Source: Marinobacter halodurans | GTDB lineage: Bacteria; Pseudomonadota; Gammaproteobacteria; Pseudomonadales; Oleiphilaceae | Direction of reading: 5' to 3' | Length of the DNA: 64,000 nt | Assembly (NCBI RefSeq): GCF_004327985.1 | Contig: NZ_SJDL01000020.1 | Span: 30,226-94,225, forward strand | Shown: positions 9,138-18,754 of the stretch, in pieces | How positions within the stretch are numbered: position 1 is the stretch's first letter | How the letters are laid out: each line of letters begins with the position of its first letter | Translations under genes and position numbers: made by a program | The notes under the pieces: generated by a model | The model's database searches: none | Told to the model about the DNA's origin: nothing | The model's input: only the letters and a program-made list of their open reading frames with translations

Positions 9138-9641
9138 TCACAAATCGCCGGTATCCGTCCCCTCCGGTATCAGCCCGCCGTCCCGTGCCAGCATCAGCAG
9201 GGCAAAGACGCTGCTCTCCGGCAGTTGCGGCTCCAGGCCGTGGGTGAACAGGAGCTCCCGGCGCCAGTCTTCCAGGTCCTCGTAGGGCATGTGCTTGATC
9301 AGGTGGTCGACCGTCGCCAGTTCGAACGGCACCGGCATCCGCAACGTATCGAACAGCAGGTCGACCAGACCTTCGTCCGGATCCAGCCCATCCACGAAAA
9401 TGGTCTGGTCCGCCAGGTCGTCGTTCAGCTCGCGGGCCAGTTCCAGTAGGGGCACACCCTGTTCCTGCAGGTAGTCGAGGTCCACGTCCAGGCCGTCGGC
9501 GTCGTCCGGCAGCCAGGTTTCGTCCGGCTCGATCACCACGGTTTTCATCGCGCCATCGGCCAGCGACCAGGCCATGGCGGTGGGAAAGCAGGCGTCGTGT
9601 GATTCGACGAATTCGATATCGAGGAACTGGGGCAGGCGCAT
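9138..9641 (-). CDS. RNase T-like (DEDD) exonuclease-fold protein, probably inactive
   Basis: 167 residues from ATG 9641; longer in-frame starts would run through the apeB promoter region. The start FLDIEFVES fits motif I (D8, E10) of DEDD exonucleases, and the middle IFVDGLDPDEGLVDLLFD fits motif II. The third motif, usually an HRAxxDA-like helix, reads PESSVFALLML instead, so the His and Asp are missing. The protein is very acidic. I infer a decayed or binding-only member of the fold. It is divergent from apeB, with 148 bases between the starts. Confidence 0.6.
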   Translation of the reverse strand: MRLPQFLDIEFVESHDACFPTAMAWSLADGAMKTVVIEPDETWLPDDADGLDVDLDYLQEQGVPLLELARELNDDLADQTIFVDGLDPDEGLVDLLFDTLRMPVPFELATVDHLIKHMPYEDLEDWRRELLFTHGLEPQLPESSVFALLMLARDGGLIPEGTDTGDL

Positions 9642-9789
9642 GGCTTCTCGGGGGGCGATGGGTGGTTTGACAAGGATACCAGCTTCCCGGCGCCGACGAG
9701 AGAGGTGGTAGAAGGCGCAATTTCGACAGATTGGCCGTTCGTGCGATACTGGCCTTCGTTTTTTCGGACAACGGATATTTTGGATCAGC

Positions 9790-11085
9790 ATGGACAACGC
9801 CGTTTTCAATTCGAAGCTCTTTGATTTCCTCAAACAGTCTCCCACGCCTTATCACGCTGTCCAGCGGATGGCCCGCCGTCTCGAGGCGGCCGGGTTCGAG
9901 CGCCTCGACGAGCAGGCCGCCTGGTCCCTGGCGCCGGGCCAGCGTTATTACGTGACCCGCAACGATTCCACGATCATCGCCTTCCAGACGGGGCAGAGCG
10001 ATCCGGTCACACACGGTATCCGCATGATCGGCGCGCACACGGACAGTCCCTGCCTGCGGGTCAAACCGAATCCGGAGATCTACAAGAAGGGGTTCTATCA
10101 GTTGGGCGTCGAAGTCTATGGCGGCGCGCTGCTCAATCCCTGGTTCGACCGCGACCTGTCGATGGCCGGCCGAGTGAGTTACGTGGACAGCCACGACCGG
10201 CTGCGGGATGCGCTGGTCGACTTCGCCAGGCCGGTGGTGACGATTCCCAGCCTGGCCATCCACCTGGACCGGGAGGCGAACAACACCCGCACGGTCAATC
10301 CGCAAACCGACATTCCGCCCATCCTGATGCAGGCGGACGAAAAGGAGGCGGTGCCGTTCCGTCAACTGCTGGCCGACCGGATTCGCGCCGAGGATCCGGA
10401 GGCGGATGTGGCGAAAGTGCTCGACTACGAGCTGAGCCTGTACGACACCCAGCCGCCGGCGACCGTGGGGCTGAACGACGATTTCATTGCCTCGGCCCGG
10501 CTCGACAACCTGCTGAGCTGCTTTATCGGTCTGCAGGCGTTGGTGCAGGCCGATCCCACCCAGCCGGCGCTGCTGGTCTGCAACGATCACGAGGAAGTCG
10601 GCAGCATGTCCGCCGAGGGCGCGCAGGGGCCTTTCCTGTCGTCGGTGCTGGACCGCTGGGTGGGCGCCGCCGACAGGCCCCGGGTCATCGCCCGGTCAAT
10701 GATGATTTCAGCGGACAACGCCCACGGGGTGCATCCCAACTACGCCGATCGTCACGACGGCAACCATGGTCCGTTGCTCAATGCCGGCCCGGTGATCAAG
10801 GTCAACAACAACCAGCGCTACGCCACTAACAGTCGCACGGCGGCGTTGTATCGTCATATCAGCGAGTCGCTGGATCTGCCGTGCCAGTCTTTCGTGGTAC
10901 GTACGGATATGGGATGTGGCAGCACCATCGGTCCGCTGACGGCGGGTAACCTGGGGGTGAGGACGCTGGATATCGGCGTGCCGCAGTTCGCGATGCACTC
11001 GATCCGCGAAATGGCCGGTGCCCGGGACGGGTACGTCCTGTACCAGGTCCTGCGCCGTTATCTCGAGTTGGAACAGATCGATTAG
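9790..11085 (+). CDS. apeB: M18 family aspartyl aminopeptidase
   Basis: 431 residues, full length for the family. A cytoplasmic zinc aminopeptidase of the M18 family that removes acidic N-terminal residues from peptides. Metal-binding motifs seen include [16 protein letters not shown] (first His), LDNLLSCF (bridging Asp) and [15 protein letters not shown] (Glu pair), plus a C-terminal [12 protein letters not shown] with the last His. ATG 9790 lies close after TTTTGGA. It is followed by the convergent tRNA-Asn gene and its terminator. Confidence 0.95.
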   Translation: MDNAVFNSKLFDFLKQSPTPYHAVQRMARRLEAAGFERLDEQAAWSLAPGQRYYVTRNDSTIIAFQTGQSDPVTHGIRMIGAHTDSPCLRVKPNPEIYKKGFYQLGVEVYGGALLNPWFDRDLSMAGRVSYVDSHDRLRDALVDFARPVVTIPSLAIHLDREANNTRTVNPQTDIPPILMQADEKEAVPFRQLLADRIRAEDPEADVAKVLDYELSLYDTQPPATVGLNDDFIASARLDNLLSCFIGLQALVQADPTQPALLVCNDHEEVGSMSAEGAQGPFLSSVLDRWVGAADRPRVIARSMMISADNAHGVHPNYADRHDGNHGPLLNAGPVIKVNNNQRYATNSRTAALYRHISESLDLPCQSFVVRTDMGCGSTIGPLTAGNLGVRTLDIGVPQFAMHSIREMAGARDGYVLYQVLRRYLELEQID

Positions 11086-11181
11086 GTTCAGGCGTCCGTC
11101 GGGGCGCCTTAAGGCAGGCTGGCATCCCGGGCGAGGACAGGATTCTCCGAAGGGGTGTCGGCAGGTTAAGCGCCTGAAACG

Positions 11182-11208
11182 AAAAAGGCCGCTCGATTGA
11201 GCGGCCTT
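11182..11208 (-). terminator. rho-independent terminator of tRNA-Asn
   Basis: Stem GGCCGCTC/GAGCGGCC with loop GATT, flanked by AA/TT pairs. On the minus strand it is followed by TTTTTC. It lies 11 bases past the tRNA 3' end. Confidence 0.8.
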
Positions 11209-11218
11209 CGGAATTCGG

Positions 11219-11294
11219 TGGCTCCCCGAGCTGGGCTCGAACCAGCGACAAACGGATTAACAGTCCGTTGCTCTACCAACTGAGCTATCGGGGA
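11219..11294 (-). tRNA. tRNA-Asn (anticodon GTT)
   Basis: 76 bases that fold as a cloverleaf: acceptor TCCCCGA paired with TCGGGGA, D-arm with AGTTGGTAGA, anticodon loop CTGTTAA, T-loop TTCGAGC and an encoded CCA end. The minus-strand promoter and terminator are both visible. Confidence 0.97.
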
Positions 11295-11317
11295 ACAGCT
11301 GTGATCAGCAGGCGCGC

Positions 11318-11346
11318 ATATTAAGGAAGTTCCGATGAGGGGTCAA
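11318..11346 (-). promoter_or_regulatory. sigma-70 promoter of tRNA-Asn
   Basis: Minus strand TTGACC (11341-11346), 17-base spacer, TAATAT (11318-11323), with the tRNA 5' end 24 bases further on. The promoter overlaps the proposed start of the plus-strand hydrolase gene. Confidence 0.75.
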
Positions 11347-12399
11347 CCCTTGCCGGAAGAAAAAAGAGGTCTCCAGAAACAACGCATGTCCGGTCACCAA
11401 TCCCGCGCCTATCCCTTGCCCTCGGGGCTGGCTTCCAACATTCGCAGTTACCGTCCGCCGCTCTGGCTGCGGAATGGCCACTTGCAGTCGGTCTGGCCGA
11501 CGCTGTTCCGGCGTATTGCGCTGGCGGAGCCCGTGACCCAGCGTATCGACACCCCCGACGGCGACGAACTGCACCTGGACTGGTATCGCCAGGGAAGTCC
11601 GCGTCTGGCCATCCTCTCCCACGGCCTGGAGGGACACAGCCGTCGTCCCTACATGCAGGGCCTGGCCCGCGGCCTGCTGGCGGACGGCTGGGACGTACTG
11701 GCCTGGAATTTCCGCTCCTGTGGCGGGCGCATGAACCGTCTGCCGCGTTTCTACCACAGTGGCGCCACCCAGGACCTGCATGCCGTCGTGAGCCATGCGC
11801 TGGCGGACAGTGCAGGCTATGGGCATCTGGCCCTGTCCGGTTTTTCCATGGGTGGTAACCTGACCCTGCTTTACCTGGCCGAACAGGGTGAACGGATCGA
11901 CAGCCGGATCCGCGGTGCCGTCACCTATTCGGTGCCCTGCGACCTGGCCGGTAGCGCCAGGGTGTTGGCGTTGCCCAGCCGACGGATCTATATGCAGCGC
12001 TTCCTGAAGGACCTGCAGGTCAAGATGGCCGACAAGGCGAGGGATTTCCCGGACCTGATCGATATGACCGGGTTTGACGATATCCGCAGCTTCCAGCAGT
12101 TTGACGATCGCTACACCGCGCCCCTGCATGGCTTTCGCGATGCCGACGACTACTGGGCCCAGGCGTCGTGCCTGCCGCGCCTGCCGGAGATCCGGGTGCC
12201 GTCGCTGATCGTCAATGCGGCGGACGACCCATTCCTGTCCGCCGCCTGTTATCCGGAAAAGCGGGGCCAGTTGGGCCCCTGGGTCACCCTGGAGGCTCCC
12301 CGGTGGGGCGGCCACGTCGGCTTCGTGGAAATCGCCCGGGACGGTTACTACTGGTCGGAGCGCCGGGCGCTCAATTTCCTGCGCGGACTACTGGGCTGA
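11335..12399 (+). CDS. YheT-family alpha/beta hydrolase
   Basis: 354 residues matching the YheT/COG0429 alpha/beta hydrolases. Seen are HGLEGHSRRPY (oxyanion region), SGFSMGGN (nucleophile elbow, Ser), DDPFL (Asp) and GGHVGF (His). The substrate is unknown; relatives are called hydrolases or esterases. ATG 11335 follows AAGGAAG by five bases but lies inside the tRNA-Asn promoter. The next in-frame ATG, 11386 (MSGHQSRAY), gives 337 residues and has no good ribosome binding site, so the start is uncertain. It overlaps the end of tesA by 12 bases on the opposite strand. Confidence 0.88.
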   Translation: MRGQPLPEEKRGLQKQRMSGHQSRAYPLPSGLASNIRSYRPPLWLRNGHLQSVWPTLFRRIALAEPVTQRIDTPDGDELHLDWYRQGSPRLAILSHGLEGHSRRPYMQGLARGLLADGWDVLAWNFRSCGGRMNRLPRFYHSGATQDLHAVVSHALADSAGYGHLALSGFSMGGNLTLLYLAEQGERIDSRIRGAVTYSVPCDLAGSARVLALPSRRIYMQRFLKDLQVKMADKARDFPDLIDMTGFDDIRSFQQFDDRYTAPLHGFRDADDYWAQASCLPRLPEIRVPSLIVNAADDPFLSAACYPEKRGQLGPWVTLEAPRWGGHVGFVEIARDGYYWSERRALNFLRGLLG

Positions 12400-13014
12400 A
12401 GCAGCGTCCAGCAGGGGCTTCAGGTGCGGCCAGACGTTGGCCAGCAACTGCGGCTGGCCTTTTGCGGTAGGGTGAATGCCGTCGGCCTGCATGAAGCCGT
12501 CACGATCGTAGATGCCATCGAGGAAGAACGGGACCAGTGCTGCGTCCTGCTCCCGGGCAATGTCCGGGTAAATGGCGGCAAAGACTTCTGTGTAGCGTGG
12601 ACCATAGTTGGGTGGCATCTGCATGCCGATCAACAGCACGCGGGCGCCGGACTGTTGGGCCAGTGTCGTCATTCGGGCGATGTTCTGCCGGGTCACCTGG
12701 GGTGGAAATCCGCGCAGCCCGTCGTTGCCACCGAGCTCGATGATGACGATCGCCGGGGCCCGGTCGTCGAGCAACGCCGGCAGGCGACGCAGCCCGCCGT
12801 CGGTGGTCTCGCCACTGATACTGGCATTGACCACCTGCCAGCTGCCGTAACCTTCTTCGCCGAGCTTCTGGCGCAGCAGGGCCACCCAGGCCTTGTCCGT
12901 TTCCACGCCGTAACCGGCACTGAGGCTGTCGCCCAGGATGAGCAGGGTGGACTGCGCGGCGGCCAGACCGGGAACCAGGAGAAAAAGGCATAAAGCGATT
13001 GATCTCAGGAACAT
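12388..13014 (-). CDS. tesA: periplasmic arylesterase / lysophospholipase L1-like TesA
   Basis: 208 residues. SGNH hydrolase with a signal peptide (FLRSIALCLFLLVPGLAAA). All four blocks are present: GDSLSAG (Ser), G in ISGETT, GGND (Asn) and DGIHP (Asp/His). It acts in the periplasm on acyl-CoA, lysophospholipid or aryl esters. ATG 13014 is preceded by GGAAG at a short distance; ATG 13029 is an alternative. It diverges from the ybbA-ybbP transporter genes, the same arrangement as in E. coli. Confidence 0.93.
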   Translation of the reverse strand: MFLRSIALCLFLLVPGLAAAQSTLLILGDSLSAGYGVETDKAWVALLRQKLGEEGYGSWQVVNASISGETTDGGLRRLPALLDDRAPAIVIIELGGNDGLRGFPPQVTRQNIARMTTLAQQSGARVLLIGMQMPPNYGPRYTEVFAAIYPDIAREQDAALVPFFLDGIYDRDGFMQADGIHPTAKGQPQLLANVWPHLKPLLDAASAQ

Positions 13015-13143
13015 AACTTCCGTATCCATTGTCAGTAAAAGATGGCGTGCAATAACATCGGCCCTTAGTGGCGTCTGGCTGCGGCTCCGGATGACGGGAG
13101 AGTGGGGCAGCTCAGGATACGGTTTTACCGTCGGGGAGACACT

Positions 13144-13854
13144 GTGGCAACTGGAAGCGACATTCTGAAAGTAACGGACCTGACCCATGAGGTGGCCCTG
13201 GGATCGGGAACACTGCGTATTCTGCACAACGTCAACCTGAGCATCGGCGCCGGCGAGTCCGTGGCCATCGTTGGGCGATCTGGCTCGGGCAAGACCACGC
13301 TCCTGGGGCTCCTCGCCGGCCTGGATACGCCGACACACGGTCGCATCGAGTTGGACGGCCAGCCCATCAGTCAGATGAGCGAAGACGAGCGGGCCAGTCT
13401 GCGGGCCCGGCGGGTCGGTTTCGTGTTCCAGTCATTCCAGTTACTGCCGGCGCTGACGGCCCTGGAAAACGTCATGCTGCCGCTGGAGCTGGCCGGCCAG
13501 ACCGATGCGTCGGACCAGGCCACCGAGCTGCTCCGGCGTGTGGGACTGGGCGAGCGGCTCCAGCATACTCCCCGCCAGCTTTCCGGCGGCGAACAGCAGC
13601 GAGTGGCCATTGCCCGGGCGTTCGCCGCACATCCGAAGATCCTGTTCGCCGACGAACCCACCGGCAACCTCGACAACAATACCGGTCAGGCGGTGTCCGA
13701 CCTGCTCATGGCCCTGAACCGGGAGCAGGGCACCACCCTGGTGATGGTTACGCATGATGAGCATCTGGCCGCCCGCTGCGGGCGCCAGCTGCATATCGAG
13801 GCTGGCGAGGTGTCGGAAAACGGTGTGGTGCCAGCGCAGGGAGTGGCGGTCTGA
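13144..13854 (+). CDS. ybbA: ABC transporter ATP-binding protein, YbbA/LolD type
   Basis: 236 residues. Walker [10 protein letters not shown] at 44-52, signature LSGGEQQR, Walker [13 protein letters not shown] and switch THDE are all intact. The MacB/LolD subfamily works with FtsX-type permeases. GTG 13144 is chosen for GGGGAG at 13133-13138; the longer frame from 13102 lacks a site. Its stop overlaps the permease start by one base, so the two are translationally coupled. The substrate is unproven; proximity to tesA hints at lipid or toxic compound handling. Confidence 0.93.
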   Translation: MATGSDILKVTDLTHEVALGSGTLRILHNVNLSIGAGESVAIVGRSGSGKTTLLGLLAGLDTPTHGRIELDGQPISQMSEDERASLRARRVGFVFQSFQLLPALTALENVMLPLELAGQTDASDQATELLRRVGLGERLQHTPRQLSGGEQQRVAIARAFAAHPKILFADEPTGNLDNNTGQAVSDLLMALNREQGTTLVMVTHDEHLAARCGRQLHIEAGEVSENGVVPAQGVAV

Positions 13855-16337
13855 TGGCCGCGACACAACTCGCCCGGAGCAACCGGGACTGGCGGCAGCG
13901 GGATGTCCGGGTGCTGGTGGCGGCCCTGATCGTCGCCGTGGCGACCGTTGCCACCATTGCGCTCTACGCCAGCCATTTGGAGCGGACCCTGGTCACTTCG
14001 GCCAGCGCGTTCCTGGCTGGTGACCGGCAACTGGAGCGCGAAAACGGCCAGCCCGTTCCCCAGGCCTGGCGGGACGAGGCCGAGCGCCAGGGATTGGCGA
14101 CAGCCCGCATGGTGGAGTTTTCCACCATGGTGTTCGGTGGCGGCAATTTTCAGTTGGTGTCGGTGAAAGCGGTCAGCGACAGCTACCCGCTGCGTGGACA
14201 GGTGGAGTTCCAGGCGGATACGGACGCGCCCCGGCAGATGCTGTCCCATGGGCCCGGCCCTGGGGACGTCTGGCTGAATCCACGCCTGCTGCGTCTCCTG
14301 GGCCTGGAAATCGGCGGTACGGTCGAGGTCGGGAACCGTGACCTGAAGGTGACGGGCCTGCTGATCCGCGAGCCGGATGCGGGCTTCAGCATGTCGGCGC
14401 TGGCGCCCCGCATCATGATGCATGCCGATGACGTGCCGGCGACGGGCGTGATCCAGCCCGGCAGCCGGGTGGAGTACGTCAACCTGTTTGCCGGCGCCGA
14501 CGACGCCCTGGAGCGTTTTCACGCCTGGCTCGAGCCGAAGCTTGGGCCCAGTGACGAGTGGAAGAGCATCCAGGATGGCCAGGCCTTGTCCGATTCCCTG
14601 ACCAAGGCGCGGCGTTTCCTGCTGCTGGGTGGCAGCCTGGCTGTCCTGTTGGCGTCGGTGGCCGTAGCGGTCGCCAGCCGCCAGTACGCGATGGGGCAAC
14701 GTGACACCGTGGCATTGCTGAAGACGCTGGGCGTGCCCGGGAGGCGTATCAGTCGCCTGTATCGGGTCCGCCTGTTGGTGTGGGGCATGACCGGCACGCT
14801 CCTGGGGATCCTGTTGGCTTTGCCGGTGTTCTGGGGGCTTGCGTCCCTGACCGCCGGAATGCTGGACCGTAAGATGGATTACAGCGTGGATGTGCTGTCA
14901 TTGTGGCCGGCGCTGGTGACGGCGCTGGTGGCGCTGTTTGCCTTTGCCTATCCGCCAATCCAGCGATTGCGCAGGGTGCCGGCGATGCGGGTCCTGCGGT
15001 CGCAGCCCGGGGAAGCGGGCCGCGGTGTGTGGATGGATGTTGTCATAGCGGTGATAGCGGTATTCGGGCTGCTCTGGCTCTATGCCGGCGAGCTCTGGAT
15101 GGTGCTGGCACTGCTGGGTGGCCTGGCGGCGTTGCTGGGCATCCTGGCGCTGGCCGGCTGGCTGCTGGTGCTCGGCCTGCGGCGCGTCGTGGGTAGTGGC
15201 AACGCCTGGCGTCTGGCGCTGGTCGGGCTCTACCGGCATCGCAGGGCCAGCCTGTCGCAGATTGCCGTCTTCGCCATGACACTGATGCTGGCGGCGACGC
15301 TGATCCTGGTTCGCTCCTCACTGCTGGATGACTGGCAGGCCCAACTGCCCGCCGACGCGCCCAACCATTTCCTGATCAATATTGGTCCTGAAGCCGTCGA
15401 CGAGGTGCGTGACTTTCTGGGCAAACACGACCTGTCCACCGACGAGTTGTATCCGATGGTGCGTGGGCGACTCACCGAGATCAACGGGAAGCCGGTACGT
15501 GAAGCGGTAAGCAAGGACCGGGAGGTCAGGGCCCTGAACCGGGAGCTGAACCTGACCTGGATGCAGGATCTGCCGTCGGACAACCAGATCGTCAAAGGCA
15601 ACTGGTTCCAGCCGGGGCAGACCGAAGGGCTGTCCATCGAGTCCGAACTGGCCCAGCGTCTTGGCGTGACGCTGGGCGACCGGTTGACCTTCACCATCGG
15701 GTCCCAGACCATCACGGAACCCGTGACCAGTATCCGCACGGTGCAATGGGACAGCATGAAGCCCAATTTCTACATGGTGTTCCCGCCCGGCGGCGCGCTC
15801 GACGGTCTACCGGCCACCTGGATCACCAGTTTCTACCTGGGGTCTTCCCGCAAGGGCATCCTCAACGACTTTACGCGACGCTTCCCGACTATTTCCGTGC
15901 TGGAGATCGATCACATCATCGATCGTATCCGCGAGATCGTGCAGCAGGTGACCCAGGCGATCGAGGCGATCCTGGCAATGATCCTGGCAGCGGCGATCGT
16001 GGTTATGGCGGCTGTCGTCAGCGCCACGCTTCAGGATCGCCAGCGGGAAGGGGCCCTGCTACGAACGCTGGGAGGCCGGCAGCGCCTGTTGGTCAACAGC
16101 ACCATGCTGGAGTTTGCGCTGTTGGGGCTGTTCGCCGGTATTCTCGGGGTGTTGGCCGGCGAAGTGGCGGTCTGGGCGCTGCAGTACCGTATGTTTGAGG
16201 GGGCATTCCACTGGCACTGGCGGGTCGTTCTCCTGCTGCCGCTGGTCAGCGCGGCGGTGCTGGCGGTCTTTGGACGTTGGCAACTGAATCCGGTGTTACG
16301 CGTCTCACCGATGCTGTTGTTGCGCCGTCTGGAGTGA
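13854..16337 (+). CDS. ybbP: FtsX-like ABC transporter permease, YbbP type
   Basis: 827 residues (E. coli YbbP 804). A first membrane segment near residue 25 is followed by a large periplasmic domain, then two FtsX blocks (about residues 260-480 and 700-820) separated by a second periplasmic domain: the duplicated ten-segment YbbP architecture. It pairs with the upstream ATPase, with which it overlaps by one base. These proteins are thought to use ATP hydrolysis mechanically across the envelope; the actual cargo is not known. Confidence 0.92.
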   Translation: MAATQLARSNRDWRQRDVRVLVAALIVAVATVATIALYASHLERTLVTSASAFLAGDRQLERENGQPVPQAWRDEAERQGLATARMVEFSTMVFGGGNFQLVSVKAVSDSYPLRGQVEFQADTDAPRQMLSHGPGPGDVWLNPRLLRLLGLEIGGTVEVGNRDLKVTGLLIREPDAGFSMSALAPRIMMHADDVPATGVIQPGSRVEYVNLFAGADDALERFHAWLEPKLGPSDEWKSIQDGQALSDSLTKARRFLLLGGSLAVLLASVAVAVASRQYAMGQRDTVALLKTLGVPGRRISRLYRVRLLVWGMTGTLLGILLALPVFWGLASLTAGMLDRKMDYSVDVLSLWPALVTALVALFAFAYPPIQRLRRVPAMRVLRSQPGEAGRGVWMDVVIAVIAVFGLLWLYAGELWMVLALLGGLAALLGILALAGWLLVLGLRRVVGSGNAWRLALVGLYRHRRASLSQIAVFAMTLMLAATLILVRSSLLDDWQAQLPADAPNHFLINIGPEAVDEVRDFLGKHDLSTDELYPMVRGRLTEINGKPVREAVSKDREVRALNRELNLTWMQDLPSDNQIVKGNWFQPGQTEGLSIESELAQRLGVTLGDRLTFTIGSQTITEPVTSIRTVQWDSMKPNFYMVFPPGGALDGLPATWITSFYLGSSRKGILNDFTRRFPTISVLEIDHIIDRIREIVQQVTQAIEAILAMILAAAIVVMAAVVSATLQDRQREGALLRTLGGRQRLLVNSTMLEFALLGLFAGILGVLAGEVAVWALQYRMFEGAFHWHWRVVLLLPLVSAAVLAVFGRWQLNPVLRVSPMLLLRRLE

Positions 16338-16347
16338 GGGGCGGCCG

Positions 16348-17100
16348 TTACTGGTAGCTGGCAACGATCGCGTCGAGCTCGCCGCTGGCCTTTATCGCAT
16401 CGAGCTCGCGATCGAAACGCTTGGCGAAATCGGCCATGTCCGGCCGCAGCATCAGGCTCAGGCCAAAATCGCTCAAGGCGCCATCGCTGGTCGAGAACTG
16501 GCCACGCCAGCCATTCTGGCGGATCATCCAGCGCCCCACCAGGCGATCTGAAATGGCCATGTCGAAACGGCCGTCTCCCTGCAGGAGATAGCTGAACATG
16601 TCCCGATCCCTCGGCACATCGAACCGACGGGCCCGGTTGGACTCGAACAGGTCGTGCAGGTAGGGGTACTTGTAGCCCAGGTGGGTGAGGATCACCTTGC
16701 CCTTGAGGTCACTTGGGTCGTTGTAGACAAACGGCTTGTCGCCCACGGTAAAGAAGACTTCCTGGACCCGCACGATCGGTAGGGTGAACACGAAATTCTG
16801 GGGATGCTCCGTCCATTCCGGTGCCCGTGCGGTCGCATCGATGTAGCCCTCGAGCAGCATACTGTCGACGCGCTTGCGGGGAATCTTGCGGGCCTCGACG
16901 TCAAATCCCAGGCGTTGCCCGATGAGCGTCGCCACATCCCAGACGATGCCGGACACCGAATGGTCGCCGACGACGGTGTAGGGAGGATAGCCATTGGGCG
17001 AAACGTTGAGGCGTAGCGTTTGCCCGGGCTCCGCATGGGAGCGGGCGGCACACAACAGCACGGCAGAAGCGGCGAGAAGCAATGGCAGTTTGCGCAACAT
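16348..17100 (-). CDS. periplasmic solute-binding protein, family 3
   Basis: 250 residues. Signal peptide MLRKLPLLLAASAVLLC, cleavage near SHA. The mature chain fits the bacterial extracellular solute-binding family 3 (PF00497) of polar amino-acid type: YPPYTVVGD near the start, GYIDATARAPEW in the middle. No permease or ATPase gene is adjacent, so it may work with a distant transporter or as a sensor. ATG 17100 is chosen because the signal peptide begins there; the frame is open for 41 more codons upstream. Confidence 0.82.
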   Translation of the reverse strand: MLRKLPLLLAASAVLLCAARSHAEPGQTLRLNVSPNGYPPYTVVGDHSVSGIVWDVATLIGQRLGFDVEARKIPRKRVDSMLLEGYIDATARAPEWTEHPQNFVFTLPIVRVQEVFFTVGDKPFVYNDPSDLKGKVILTHLGYKYPYLHDLFESNRARRFDVPRDRDMFSYLLQGDGRFDMAISDRLVGRWMIRQNGWRGQFSTSDGALSDFGLSLMLRPDMADFAKRFDRELDAIKASGELDAIVASYQ

Positions 17101-17566
17101 GATTTGGCGAGCCCAAAAGCAAAAGACCCGGTATTGGCGCCAGCAGCGTTCCATAGCGTCGGCCGGGCGGGTCGTCGAATAACAGTGCTGTTTGCTTCCG
17201 TGCACCAACGGCCATTCTGCCAAACCTTTCTATCAACGTCCCGTTGAGAATTGTAAAAAATCGCCAATCAATCAATGGGCTGCCCCTTGAAGCCATCGTC
17301 GGGGCAGCCCGGTTATGACGCTAGCCCGCATTTCTCGCCAAGGGTTCGGATTTTTGCGTGTTCCTGGCAAAACAGGTGGACCAAATGGGCCGCCGGGCGT
17401 GGCCGTAGCCCCGTCCAAGGGCCATTTGGTCCAGATGTGAAGTCAGGGGCAGGCAAAAACCGAACAGATCCAAATTGGATTCCCGGATATGGAGCAAAAT
17501 TCAATGTAGTTGTCTAATATTAAACGTTATTTTGATATCCGTGATCGGCCTTGGTGAGAAATGCGG
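17101..17566. other. gene-free interval with a long palindrome
   Basis: Between the solute-binding protein and the alcohol dehydrogenase. Apart from the 122-bp imperfect palindrome (listed separately) and an AT-rich stretch at 17490-17540, nothing coding is convincing. Confidence 0.5.
17344..17465. repeat. 122-bp imperfect palindromic element
   Basis: Inner arms TGGACCAAATGG (17377-17388) and CCATTTGGTCCA (17422-17433) are perfect. The pairing continues outward with gaps to GTTCGG (17344-17349) and CCGAAC (17460-17465), with TTTTTGC/GCAAAAA also paired. It encodes nothing evident. The CAAATGGGCCGCC core resembles CAAATGGGTCGCC in the palindrome at 25336. Confidence 0.65.
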
Positions 17567-18754
17567 CTAGCCCCAGGCCCGCTTGAGAACCGCCAGGGCA
17601 TCGTCAAGCGTGACTTCGCGCGGGTTGAACATGATCGAACCGTCATCGAGGGCCACCCGAGCGATCCTGTCGAGCTGATCCTGCTCGACGTTGCCAGTCT
17701 CCTGCAGCGTTCGCGGCAGTTTGCAGTGCTGGTAGAGGGCATCACGCAGCTTGCGGATGGCGGATATGCATTCCTCCGCCCGGCGGTTGGCCGGCGTGGT
17801 GGCGTAGACGTCCGGTCCGGCCATGTACAGCAGCAGCTCACCCAGTGGTTCGCGAATGGTTTCCAGGTTGTATTCCAGGACGTAGGGGAGATACAGGCTC
17901 ATGCACAGGCCGTGGGGCAGGTGGCAGATGGCACCGGTGGCGTGGCCCAGGGCATGGACCAGGCCTACCATGGAATTGGAGAAGGCAATGCCGGCCATGG
18001 TGGAGGCTTCGGCCAATTCGAGGCGGCTGTCCGCATTCTTCGGGTTATCCATCACCTTCAGCAGGTTATTGCTGATTTTCTTGACCGCCGCCGTGGCATA
18101 GGCGTCACTCAACGGGTTCTTGGCCATGCAGGTGAAGGCTTCCGTCGCGTGGGTGAGGGCATCCATCCCGGTGGCCGCCGTGATGTGCGGCGGCAGGGTC
18201 AGCGTCATGCGCGGGTCGATGATGGCCGCATCCGGCAGCAGGAACGATGAAGTGAAGGGCAGCTTGACCGATTTCTCCGTGTCGGCGATCACGGCGACCG
18301 ACGTCACCTCCGAGCCGGTGCCGGCCGTGGTGGGTACGACGAAGAACGGTTTCAGCGGGTTTGTGAGAACACCGGCGCCGGCGTAGGCGGAAAGGTCGTC
18401 GCCGCCCTCGGAGACCAGGATGTTCACCGCTTTGGCGGTATCTATGGCCGAGCCGCCACCGACCGCAATGATCGAGTCGCATTGCTCGCTGCGGTAGATG
18501 CCGGCGATGTCCTTGACCACGTGGGTCGAGGAGTCCGGCGGCACGTCGTCGTAGATGGTGACGATCTCCTGGCCACCTTCCTCGCAGGCTTCCAGCACAG
18601 GCTCCAGCAGGCCGGCCGCGCGCACGCCCTTGTCGGTGATCAGCAGGGGGCGACCGGCGCCCAAGCCGGACAGTTCATAGGGGATGTGTTCCAGGGCTGC
18701 CTTGCCGGCAATGACTTTGACGGGGCAGAAAAACTCGTAATAACGCTGACTCAT
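17567..18754 (-). CDS. iron-containing alcohol dehydrogenase
   Basis: 395 residues of the group III Fe-ADH family (FucO/AdhB-like). NAD-binding motif GGGSAIDTAK at 99-108; iron ligands align as Asp198 and His202 (DALTHATEAF), His267 and His281. It interconverts an alcohol and an aldehyde or ketone with NAD(H) in the cytoplasm; the substrate is not evident. Its ATG overlaps the stop of the upstream gene by four bases (ATGA), so the two are coupled. Confidence 0.93.
   Translation of the reverse strand: MSQRYYEFFCPVKVIAGKAALEHIPYELSGLGAGRPLLITDKGVRAAGLLEPVLEACEEGGQEIVTIYDDVPPDSSTHVVKDIAGIYRSEQCDSIIAVGGGSAIDTAKAVNILVSEGGDDLSAYAGAGVLTNPLKPFFVVPTTAGTGSEVTSVAVIADTEKSVKLPFTSSFLLPDAAIIDPRMTLTLPPHITAATGMDALTHATEAFTCMAKNPLSDAYATAAVKKISNNLLKVMDNPKNADSRLELAEASTMAGIAFSNSMVGLVHALGHATGAICHLPHGLCMSLYLPYVLEYNLETIREPLGELLLYMAGPDVYATTPANRRAEECISAIRKLRDALYQHCKLPRTLQETGNVEQDQLDRIARVALDDGSIMFNPREVTLDDALAVLKRAWG

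Noticed and set aside
9133..10590. 485-codon minus-strand frame opposite apeB
   Set aside because: apeB has all its metal motifs; the opposite frame is low-complexity Arg/Gly/Pro and crosses the apeB promoter.
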